NCBI GenBank assembly: GCA_937915865.1
Contig: CALGIG010000076.1
Coordinates: forward strand, 62,001 to 126,000
Direction of reading: 5' to 3'
Source: an uncultured Prolixibacteraceae bacterium
GTDB lineage: Bacteria; Bacteroidota; Bacteroidia; Bacteroidales; Prolixibacteraceae
Length of the DNA stretch: 64,000 bases
Program-made: the position numbers and the translations under genes
The notes under the pieces: generated by a model
Seen by the model: the letters and a program-made list of their open reading frames with translations, nothing else
Databases searched by the model: none
What the model was told of the DNA's origin: nothing
In this document: piece after piece, positions 18,479 to 26,200 of the stretch
How the letters are laid out: each line of letters opens with the position of its first letter
How positions within the stretch are numbered: the stretch's first letter is position 1

Positions 18479-18594
18479 TCAATTTCTATCGTATTTTTCA
18501 TTCAGTTCATACAAAAAAGCATATTGTTTAAAAAAAGTTTATCATTCGATAAACTTAATTTTTACTATTGGCGTATCATACCCCAAAAAAGCCA

Positions 18595-20589
18595 ATGGTC
18601 AGAAGTTTTTTTCAGCGAATTCCCTTTATCCGAATTTCCAGTTTATTTATTCCGGGTATCATTATAGGTTATTTTTATGCCTCTAACGAAGTATTAATAG
18701 TTATTCTTTTGACTATCTTATTTTTAATCCAGTTCATGCTATGGTTTAGCAGCAACTTTTCATTAATCAGAATTCAAAATTATCTTCTTTGCATAACAAT
18801 ATTTTTATTGGGTATTTTTTATTCAATTTCCAATGAATCAGGAGATAAACCTCAATTTGGCCAGAATGATTATTATTTGGCGCAGGTATGCCAAAAGCCT
18901 GCTGAGAAAGCCCGCACCTTTCAAACAATTCTATTGCTCGAAAATAAGGAACTTGCACATCCTGAAAAAGTTACTGCCTATTTCGATAAAAATAAGTTTG
19001 ATTCGACGTTAACTACCGGCGACCGGATAATTATACTCGGAAAACTTCAAAATATCAAAAACCAGGGTAATCCTTACGAATTTGATTACCAGTCGATGAT
19101 GCACCGGCGAGGCATCTGGTATTCGGTTTACCTCACCAGGGCTACTTACCTCAAAGTTGGAAAACCTGAAGTAACGGTTGAAAACTGGGCCGAAAAATTG
19201 CGAGATTATTTGATTGATAAACTGACTAATGCGTTGCCTGATAAAGAGGAACGCTCGGTAGTTTCGGCTTTAACACTGGGCTATCGCACCGAACTCGACC
19301 AGGAAACGCTCGATTATTTTGCATCAACAGGAGCTATGCATGTTTTGTCGGTTTCGGGATTACATGTGGCTTTGTTGTTTATGATTCTTGGTTTTTTGTT
19401 AGGTTTCCTGAAACGGAGTAAAGCTGGCAGAACTCTTTTCCCGATAATAATGATTTTCTTCCTTTGGTTTTATGCTTTTATCTCGGGCTTTTCGCCGCCG
19501 GTACAACGGGCAACTGTAATGTTCACGTTTGTAATCATCGGAAATGAACTGCGTCGCCCGGTTAATATCTACAATTCGCTTACAGCCTCTGCCCTGCTGC
19601 TTATTTTGCTCGATCCAAGCGTTATCTTTGATGTCGGTTTTCAACTTTCATACCTTGCCATATTTGGTATTGTACTTGTTCAGCCAGCCTTATTCAACCT
19701 GTTCGATCTGAAAAACGAAATCCTGAAGTGGTTGTGGGCTTTGTTTACAGTTAGTATTGCTGCACAATTAGTCACTTTCCCGTTGGGAGTGTTCTATTTC
19801 AACCAGTTTCCCAACTTTTTCTGGTTAAGCAATTTTGTTGTTGTGCCGGTTACAACGTTAATAATGTGGGCAACTATTGTCTTTTTCATTGTGTCGCCAT
19901 TCCATATTGTAGCGGGTTGGGTTGGCTTTGTTATACAGAAACTCACCTGGTTTATGCTTGCGGCCCTGAAAATGCTTGATGCTCATCCATTGGCGGTTAC
20001 AAGCGGATTAGTATTTTCGGCTATTCAGGTCGTTTTTGTATTTGGAATTATATTTTCTCTAATCATTTTCTTTTCAGGAAAACGAAAAACGTGGTTGTTC
20101 GCAACATTGATTTTCACGGTTTTCTTTCTATCGGAAACATTATATGAAAAATATAAGTTGTTGAATCAACGCTTTTTACTGGTTTACAATTCGAAAAGTA
20201 CAATTATTCATTTGGTTAATGGCCGAAACAACTATTTGGTTTTGAACCAAAGTGAATGGCCTGAAACCGATAAAAAGATGGTTCAGAAAGTTGTGGCCCA
20301 TCACAAATTGAACAATCCTGTTATTATTGACCGCAGCAAAACCCGAACATTTAAAAGTTCTGATTTGTACCTGAATGCAAACTCGATTTATTTTCTGAAT
20401 CACAGGATTAGCTTTACAAAAACTTTTCGCAGCAAAACAGACGAGTTTTCGTTAAGCGTAATTTCAAAACCGGGAAAAGAAACTGAGCCAATCGCCATCA
20501 TTTCAACCGCTTATCCGGCAGCCGGAGCCTCGGTAAAAACGGTTCGGTACACTAAAATCGATGGCGCTATGTGGTTAACATTGAAGTGA
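18595..20589 (+). CDS. comEC: ComEC/Rec2-type competence membrane protein
   Basis: A 664-residue polytopic protein of the DNA-uptake channel family. An N-terminal DUF4131 part with three helices (about 10-70) and an OB-like soluble segment precede the ComEC core (about 215-490), whose signature HVLSVSGLHVALLF and FSPPVQRATVMF are present. The C-terminal part (about 520-660) is soluble but lacks the HxHxDH metallo-beta-lactamase domain of longer ComEC proteins. I start at ATG 18595; the TTG at 18568 is a possible longer start. Function in transformation is inferred from the family only. Confidence 0.9.
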   Translation: MVRSFFQRIPFIRISSLFIPGIIIGYFYASNEVLIVILLTILFLIQFMLWFSSNFSLIRIQNYLLCITIFLLGIFYSISNESGDKPQFGQNDYYLAQVCQKPAEKARTFQTILLLENKELAHPEKVTAYFDKNKFDSTLTTGDRIIILGKLQNIKNQGNPYEFDYQSMMHRRGIWYSVYLTRATYLKVGKPEVTVENWAEKLRDYLIDKLTNALPDKEERSVVSALTLGYRTELDQETLDYFASTGAMHVLSVSGLHVALLFMILGFLLGFLKRSKAGRTLFPIIMIFFLWFYAFISGFSPPVQRATVMFTFVIIGNELRRPVNIYNSLTASALLLILLDPSVIFDVGFQLSYLAIFGIVLVQPALFNLFDLKNEILKWLWALFTVSIAAQLVTFPLGVFYFNQFPNFFWLSNFVVVPVTTLIMWATIVFFIVSPFHIVAGWVGFVIQKLTWFMLAALKMLDAHPLAVTSGLVFSAIQVVFVFGIIFSLIIFFSGKRKTWLFATLIFTVFFLSETLYEKYKLLNQRFLLVYNSKSTIIHLVNGRNNYLVLNQSEWPETDKKMVQKVVAHHKLNNPVIIDRSKTRTFKSSDLYLNANSIYFLNHRISFTKTFRSKTDEFSLSVISKPGKETEPIAIISTAYPAAGASVKTVRYTKIDGAMWLTLK

Positions 20590-20652
20590 TGGCCAAAGTT
20601 TGCTGGAATACTAAGGGTGAAATAAAAACCTCCTACTAAACTCCTCGGGTAA

Positions 20653-20690
20653 CTGTCATCCTGAGCGAAGCAAAGAATCTCATTTCCTTT
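20653..20690. repeat. Dispersed CATCCTGAGCGAAG-type repeat fragment
   Basis: The stretch GTCATCCTGAGCGAAGCAAA is a sequence I recognise as recurring in many Bacteroidota intergenic regions. Here only one arm is present, downstream of comEC, with no coding potential. Confidence 0.4.
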
Positions 20691-20789
20691 AACGGACAAC
20701 ATCCTATACATAAGCGAGCTCCCAGATGTCGTAATATTCCAAACCGGTATTTGTTTCACCAATCGGAAGCGAGGCTGGTTTGGGTGCAT

Positions 20790-20822
20790 AACCCTGTCAG
20801 GTTTTCGAAACCTGACAGGGTT
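20790..20822. repeat. 33-nt perfect hairpin abutting the CRISPR array
   Basis: A 15-bp perfect stem (AACCCTGTCAGGTTT with its exact complement) encloses a TCG loop. It ends one base before the trailer-side CRISPR repeat begins. On the minus strand it could stop transcription of the array, although only two U follow. The CTGTCAGGTTTTCGAAACCTGACAG pattern also resembles a dispersed Bacteroidota palindrome. Confidence 0.7.
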
Positions 20823-21124
20823 GTTGTTTTTACCCTCCAAACTGAGGGTAGCTACAACCACATTGTATCAATTAACCCAATGAATTACAGTTGTTTTGTT
20901 TTCCAGACTAAAAGTAGCTACAACGGTAAATCTTCTCTCTACTTCAACCCTACTGTTATTTTTATCCTCCAAACTGAGAGCAGCTACAACAACAAAATCA
21001 TGCAAGCAAATGTACAAATTCTGTTGTTTTTACCCTCCAAACTGAGAGCAGCTACAACGCTATATTAAATAGAATGATTATGTTTGCAGTTGTTTTTACC
21101 CTCCAAACTGAGAGCAGCTACAAC
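20823..21124 (-). CRISPR. Type VI-B CRISPR array, five repeats and four spacers
   Basis: Repeats at 20823-20858, 20890-20924, 20955-20990, 21023-21058 and 21089-21124 are 36 nt (the second is 35 nt). On the plus strand they begin GTTGT and end CTACAAC. Spacers are 31, 30, 32 and 30 nt. Read on the minus strand, the repeat starts GTTGTAGCTGCTCTCAG and ends ACAAC, the layout of the Bergeyella Cas13b repeat (GTTG, GCTCTCA, TTTGGAGGGTAA, ACAAC), so crRNA runs in the same direction as cas13b. The two repeats nearest cas13b are identical, and the three distal ones have 2, many and 2 changes, as expected at a trailer end. Confidence 0.97.
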
Positions 21125-21195
21125 CCTATTGGTTGTAAGCGCTTCTTTTTTAGAAGGTAAATCGTTTTTTGGGCCTTGAAAAACGGGCGTATTTT

Positions 21196-24100
21196 TCAGA
21201 GTTTCTTCATTATTTCAGTGGTTTTTTGTTTGTAAACCGATGCAATTGTTGTTGCAAAACAATTTGTATTCCATTGGCTAATGTATAATTCCATGACTTT
21301 CTTTTTTGGAAATTGGTTATGCGAAAAACAGTTGCGCACCATATTCAGAAACACAAAGGTATCTTCGTCAATCGTATCGTTTTTGAGCAACCAGTGTAAA
21401 TAGGGTTTATGCTGTATATTTCCTTTCTTTTGTTTTCCGGCATCGTCGGTAAACAACTGGCAAATTTCAATGGCATTCGTTGCAATCAGCCTTTCTTCCA
21501 GTGCAAAAACAGCATCAAAAATCTCGCTTTTCGCCTTGTTATAGGCATCCAGTTCCAGCTTTAAATCGTCCAAAGAAATTTCCGACGAAGAAAAATACTC
21601 GAACAGCTCGGGTAACCGGCGGTCGAAGATAAACTTTCGAAGCACAGTGTAATCTTTTTGCTTGCGGTTGGCGATGATTGTCCGCGTAATTTCTGGTCGG
21701 TCAGCACCTATCAGTTCTTGCCCGTTGTCGTCAAACGACAGTTTGTCAGTCACTTTTTGCTTTATGGGCTTTTTTTCGTTCAATAAAGTTTCAGCTCTGC
21801 TTAGTTTTAAATCCTGCCCTTCTCCCAGGAGTTGTTCGAGCATAAGCAATAGCGTTCGGTCTTCTTCCTGAATCATTCGAATGGTTTTCTCAGTTTCGGC
21901 CAGTGTACGCTTAAACACACGCTCAACCTGCTCGTACTGAATATCTGGCAATTTAGGTTGCCTCCGTTTTTCTGCCAGTCGTTCGCGCTGCTTCTTCTTA
22001 TAGGCAAGGGCTAATTCGTTGCAATAATAATCGGCGAATTTAGGCTTACTTCCAGGTACGAAACTAACGTGCTGGTCGTAAATCAGGTAATCGCGTCTTG
22101 CCTGATAGAATTGTTGTGTATCGTCGCCGCGTGTTGTCCACCAGAGCTTAAATAGTTCGTTCCAGTTTGCAGTTGGGGCATATTGTGTATGTGTAGTGTC
22201 GAGCGCCTGTTGGAGTAAATCTCGCAAACGGCTATCAAACAGGTTGGTTGGCAAATTCACCGGCTGACTTTTGTCCGTTTTTTCGTGCCCGTTGCGAATA
22301 TCGTGGAGCCACCGGTCAAGAGGCTGTTCAGATTTTATTATTTGCCTTATTGAGAATGGAATTGAACTCAGGTTGCCGGGAATTTTAACCACGGTCATTA
22401 GCTTCCCTGTTTTTTCACTTTTTTCGCTTCTGATAAACGTTGTCTCTATCCACGAGTGGTCTTTCAACTCTGTTTTTCCTGACCGAATATTTTTTTGCGG
22501 AACCATTTGTTCTGCCTTTTCCTGCAAATAAAGTTCGTAAAACTCAACTGTCCTGTTGATTTCATGGAGTTTTAGCCTGAATAAAAACGGGTGGCCACCG
22601 GGCTCATTGAGTTTCAGTTCTGAAGTTACAGTATGGATAAATGTCGCCTTTTTTTCGGGGTCGGCAAACAAGGCCAGGCACTCCTGTAATTTGTCGTAAT
22701 AAAACGAGGTAATTTTCTTTTTCTTTCCTTTCTCGTCGATAATCATGTCCACTATATCGCGGGCCAGAAATGTTGCCATTTCTCCAATTTTTGGGATTGT
22801 GCCCTTTTGACCCTTTCTGAATTTTCGCAATGCCTTTAGGCGGTCGCGGCAGTCGCGTCGCATCAGCTTAATCCGGTCGGAGAATATGTTTTGAGCCGAT
22901 ACGTCTTTAATATTCAGCCAGTAATCTAGAATTCTCCCGGGGATTTGTTTATCGTCAAGCCCGAAAGGCTCAAGAACTTTATTCAGCGTTTCCTTTCTGC
23001 TACGCAAATACTTTAGTTTTCCGGGCAGGTAGCCTTTTTGCTTGCGCGAGTCGGCCCTTCGTTCAAATTCATTCCAGTCGGCAGGCAATAGTTGTTTTAT
23101 CTTTTCAACGAATGGCATGGTTATTAGCTCGTTGTTTGCCAACATAAAATTGTCAATCAGGCGTTCCGGTTCGCCCGGACTTAAATAATTGAGCAGCATT
23201 ATTTTTTGTAACTCGTGCAAACTAAGGAAAGCCTCAGGAACCGGTTGATTTAACCGGAAACCGGTTTTTCGTTTTTCTGAAGGAATGAGGATTGCTGGTG
23301 TTGGCTGTGATTTTCGGCTTAAACCAATTTTATTCAATTCGGTATTGTAATGCGGGGCAAACGGTTCAAACCAGGCTTCTCCCCGATCTTTGGAAATTTG
23401 ATTAAGCGTTTTTGCTTCGTCGCCAAAATCTGCCAGTTTCCCAAAGGCTTTTGCATTTTCAACAATAGGGCGGTCAACTTCTTCTCCTGCAAAGGACTTT
23501 GGGTAGCTGGCAATCTGAAGTTTTCCCAAATCAATCTGAAACCGGTATTTCCCAAGCAATTCGGTTTGATCCATAAATTTCAGGGCAAATTCGCTAAACC
23601 GGTTTCGAAACCTGACTTGTTTGGTTAAAGCTTCGAGGTACGAATCGTAGTTTTCTTCCTCCCAGATTTCTTCGCCAAGGCTGTTTTCCTTTACATTTTG
23701 CTTTTTCAATTCGTCTAGCTGAGGACGAAATTTCTGTTTCTCCTCGTCAACAATCACATCATACAATTCTCCGGGACAGCGATTTAGTTCATTTACCATA
23801 TCGAGAATAAGCGCTTGCACCGGGTCGTCGCTGATAAATTTATCGTGCGGCAGCTTCAGGCAGAAAGCCATCAAAACCTCGCGGGTTGCCAGAAAACTGT
23901 TGTATTGAGTTCCCTTTAGCCCGATAATTTTACCAATAAACTGAAAGGCATATTCGCGTTCGAGAAACATGCAGGTAAAAAAGATCAGGCCTTCGGTAGT
24001 AATGGTGTTATCGCTTCCTACAACTTGTTTTTTTGTCACCAGTTCATAATCAGCATCTGTAAAAACACCTTTAAACCGTTCCCGGGTATATTCAATAGCT

Positions 24101-24573
24101 CGATTAAAGTTGGTAGTTAGAAATGATGCCAGTTCTTCCGAAACCTTTAGTTTTCGCATAATACCCTTTTCAGTAGAGTAATAATGGGTATAGTCGTTGC
24201 GAAATTCCTGTAATTCAGTGAAAAGGATTTTAAGAGTATCGCTCATTAAAGCAAAGTTCTTTTCCTGTGGTTCGAGAGCTTGCCGTTCAATTTTAGGCAA
24301 TTCGGCTACATCAAATACCTTTAATATTGGAAGAAATCGTTTTGTTTTGGAATAAATATGGTTCCAGTTTGCTTTTTTTAAGTGTTTGTTGCAAAGAAAA
24401 CTTGCCGGAATTTTCCCTTCTTCATCGAGTACGTTTAGTTTTAATTCCTTTGCAACATGATTACTGATGTTGAAAATATTAAGGCGGGCCATGTTGAGGT
24501 ATCCCCCGAAATATTGAGGATCATCGCTTAATGTCCGGTATTTATTTGCTTCAGTATTAATTAATATCTCCAT
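21196..24573 (-). CDS. cas13b: Cas13b, type VI-B RNA-guided RNase
   Basis: A 1125-residue protein with the terminal HEPN domains that define Cas13b: R125-NDYT-H130 near the N-terminus and R1080-NCFS-H1085 near the C-terminus. Both RxxxxH motifs are intact, so RNase activity should be preserved. Length fits the 1100-1230 range of the family. The central region is Lys/Arg-rich, as expected for crRNA binding and processing. The gene overlaps the upstream membrane-protein gene by 17 bp, and a matching repeat array starts 71 nt downstream on the same strand. There is no cas1 or cas2 nearby, which is usual for VI-B. Assignment is from motifs and context. Confidence 0.95.
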   Translation of the reverse strand: MEILINTEANKYRTLSDDPQYFGGYLNMARLNIFNISNHVAKELKLNVLDEEGKIPASFLCNKHLKKANWNHIYSKTKRFLPILKVFDVAELPKIERQALEPQEKNFALMSDTLKILFTELQEFRNDYTHYYSTEKGIMRKLKVSEELASFLTTNFNRAIEYTRERFKGVFTDADYELVTKKQVVGSDNTITTEGLIFFTCMFLEREYAFQFIGKIIGLKGTQYNSFLATREVLMAFCLKLPHDKFISDDPVQALILDMVNELNRCPGELYDVIVDEEKQKFRPQLDELKKQNVKENSLGEEIWEEENYDSYLEALTKQVRFRNRFSEFALKFMDQTELLGKYRFQIDLGKLQIASYPKSFAGEEVDRPIVENAKAFGKLADFGDEAKTLNQISKDRGEAWFEPFAPHYNTELNKIGLSRKSQPTPAILIPSEKRKTGFRLNQPVPEAFLSLHELQKIMLLNYLSPGEPERLIDNFMLANNELITMPFVEKIKQLLPADWNEFERRADSRKQKGYLPGKLKYLRSRKETLNKVLEPFGLDDKQIPGRILDYWLNIKDVSAQNIFSDRIKLMRRDCRDRLKALRKFRKGQKGTIPKIGEMATFLARDIVDMIIDEKGKKKKITSFYYDKLQECLALFADPEKKATFIHTVTSELKLNEPGGHPFLFRLKLHEINRTVEFYELYLQEKAEQMVPQKNIRSGKTELKDHSWIETTFIRSEKSEKTGKLMTVVKIPGNLSSIPFSIRQIIKSEQPLDRWLHDIRNGHEKTDKSQPVNLPTNLFDSRLRDLLQQALDTTHTQYAPTANWNELFKLWWTTRGDDTQQFYQARRDYLIYDQHVSFVPGSKPKFADYYCNELALAYKKKQRERLAEKRRQPKLPDIQYEQVERVFKRTLAETEKTIRMIQEEDRTLLLMLEQLLGEGQDLKLSRAETLLNEKKPIKQKVTDKLSFDDNGQELIGADRPEITRTIIANRKQKDYTVLRKFIFDRRLPELFEYFSSSEISLDDLKLELDAYNKAKSEIFDAVFALEERLIATNAIEICQLFTDDAGKQKKGNIQHKPYLHWLLKNDTIDEDTFVFLNMVRNCFSHNQFPKKKVMELYISQWNTNCFATTIASVYKQKTTEIMKKL

Positions 24574-25321
24574 TGTTCTGTTTATTAGTCGATTGTTGAA
24601 TCAGGTGCGTGAAATATGCCCAATAGAGCTTTAAAACCATTGTTTTTCGATACCAGCGGGCGTGGCCAACCGAAAGTACAAGTGCCGCTACGAGTCCAAC
24701 AAACAAACCAGCCTGATGCCAAAACAATTGTTGTTTATTACAAATGATCCAACTGCTGAAAGAAATAATACTTGCAGGTATCATAATGGCGGTAATCATC
24801 AGCAGTGCAGTTGAAAGTTGCCTGAAGAAATAGTAAAAACTCTGGAATGTTTTGGCTACATCAATTTTGCCCAGGTATTCGAGTTCGTAATAAGCCCGGT
24901 CGTAAAATTCCTCGTGTAGGTCAATGATGCGCTCTTTCTCAATTGCATTCTTTTCTCCCCATTCAATATCGGTAAAAAAGATAGGCTCACCCATCCACAG
25001 CACAGCTTTCTCATTAAGTATTTTATCCATTGTCCGGGGTTTATTGTCGATTTGCAAATACAGCAACGCAACTTTCCGGTACATTTGAGTTGGTTTATTA
25101 AACCAGTCTTTATGGATTAGCCAGAAATTGACAGAATACAACATGGCTCCTGCGACCAGAGCCAGGCAGAAGAACGTTCCAATTTCTATTTTCCAGGTTC
25201 CTTCAACTTCGTTGATATGAACGGGTATCTGGTAAACAATTGCCAGTAAATTAACAAGATAAACAAATACAAATCCAGGTAAAAATAATCCCAGAAGATC
25301 GTAAATTGAGAATTTTTCCAT
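24557..25321 (-). CDS. Csx27-like membrane accessory protein of the Cas13b locus
   Basis: A 254-residue protein with four predicted membrane helices (about 9-30, 48-68, 168-193, 201-220) and a roughly 100-residue soluble region between helices 2 and 3. The N-terminus FSIYDLLGLFLPGFVF is of a type seen in several defence-linked membrane proteins. Its position as the first gene, overlapping cas13b by 17 bp, is that of csx27 in type VI-B1 loci, where the family was reported to modulate Cas13b. Csx28 is less likely: I see no RxxxxH HEPN motif. It is somewhat longer than the roughly 200-residue Csx27 I remember, so it may be a divergent member. Confidence 0.65.
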   Translation of the reverse strand: MEKFSIYDLLGLFLPGFVFVYLVNLLAIVYQIPVHINEVEGTWKIEIGTFFCLALVAGAMLYSVNFWLIHKDWFNKPTQMYRKVALLYLQIDNKPRTMDKILNEKAVLWMGEPIFFTDIEWGEKNAIEKERIIDLHEEFYDRAYYELEYLGKIDVAKTFQSFYYFFRQLSTALLMITAIMIPASIISFSSWIICNKQQLFWHQAGLFVGLVAALVLSVGHARWYRKTMVLKLYWAYFTHLIQQSTNKQNNGDIN

Positions 25322-25494
25322 GCGAATTATCTTTTTAAGGTTAATATTCGTTAGTAATTATCTCTCTCCACGATCTCCAATACAATTTGATAAATTTAAA
25401 AAAACTGAATAGAATTAGTTTTAATTTTCATCACCAGAGGATAATTTATTTTTAATTGCCTGATAGCTTTTCCCAATAAATATCGGGAGAACTT

Positions 25495-25535
25495 ACATGT
25501 TACTTCAACTGTGTTTGTGTTCACAAGTAACATGT
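25495..25535. promoter_or_regulatory. 11-bp inverted repeat in the csx27-lrp divergent region
   Basis: ACATGTTACTT at 25495-25505 is exactly inverted at 25525-25535 around a 19-nt spacer. A second dyad, AGACAAA-A-TTTGTCT, lies at 25564-25578. Both are in the 402-bp gap between the Cas13b operon and the divergent Lrp gene and are candidate operators. Nothing else was recognised in this gap except the lrp -7 element. Confidence 0.45.
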
Positions 25536-25681
25536 TCGTTTCATAAATAGTTATTAAACGGCTAGACAAAATTTGTCTGCTTAAAGCATGGTATTAGCGA
25601 TTATATTTATCAGTATTTGAATAAATTCTACAAATTTGTTTTTTAACCCAACTTTCTTTATCAAGATCGTCTATTTTTCGA

Positions 25682-25689
25682 TAATTTTG
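25682..25689 (+). promoter_or_regulatory. -7 element for the Lrp-family gene
   Basis: TAATTTTG matches TAnnTTTG and lies 34 nt upstream of the ATG at 25724. Confidence 0.5.
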
Positions 25690-25723
25690 TATCTTTATTA
25701 TAAGAAAGTCTCAAAACAATATC

Positions 25724-26188
25724 ATGACACTACGAAATCAATTAGACGACATCGATCTCAATATTCTGGACATTATTTCGAAGAATGCACGTATCCCGTT
25801 TAAAGACGTGGCTGCTGAAGTTGGTGTTTCCAGGGCTGCTGTTCACCAAAGGGTTAACCGGATGATCGATTTAAATGTGATTGTTGGTTCTGGTTATCAC
25901 ATCGATCCGAAGAAAATTGATTTTAAGACGTGTACGTATATTGGCGTCTTTCTTGAAAAAGGAAGCCTTTATTCCAATGTGGCAGAAAAACTTCGCGAGA
26001 TTCCTGAAATTGTTGAATGTCACTATACCACAGGCCAATATGCAATTTTTGTAAAGGTATATGCTAAAGACAACGAACACTTGCGCGATATTTTGAGCGA
26101 TAAAATTCAAAAAATAGCCGGTGTTGCCAGTACCGAAACATTTATCTCGCTTGATGAGACCTTTAAACGCGAAGTTCCTATTTTTTAG
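25724..26188 (+). CDS. Lrp/AsnC family transcriptional regulator
   Basis: A 154-residue regulator with an N-terminal helix-turn-helix (about 8-55, DLNILDIISKNARIPFKDVAAEVGVSRAAVHQRVNRM) and a C-terminal RAM ligand-binding domain (about 70-150), which binds amino acids and drives oligomerisation. It is divergent from the csx27-like/cas13b operon and convergent with the B12-type lipoprotein gene (12 nt between stops). The effector is unknown. Inverted repeats in its upstream region may be its own sites and could also affect the CRISPR operon. Confidence 0.92.
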   Translation: MTLRNQLDDIDLNILDIISKNARIPFKDVAAEVGVSRAAVHQRVNRMIDLNVIVGSGYHIDPKKIDFKTCTYIGVFLEKGSLYSNVAEKLREIPEIVECHYTTGQYAIFVKVYAKDNEHLRDILSDKIQKIAGVASTETFISLDETFKREVPIF

Positions 26189-26200
26189 GTTTTTGAATAA

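Noticed and set aside
20751..21068. An open frame running through the CRISPR array
   Set aside because: It consists of translated repeats and spacers; array structure explains the sequence.
24557..25321. The membrane protein before cas13b as Csx28
   Set aside because: Csx28 has a divergent HEPN RxxxxH motif that I cannot find here; the four-helix layout fits Csx27 better.
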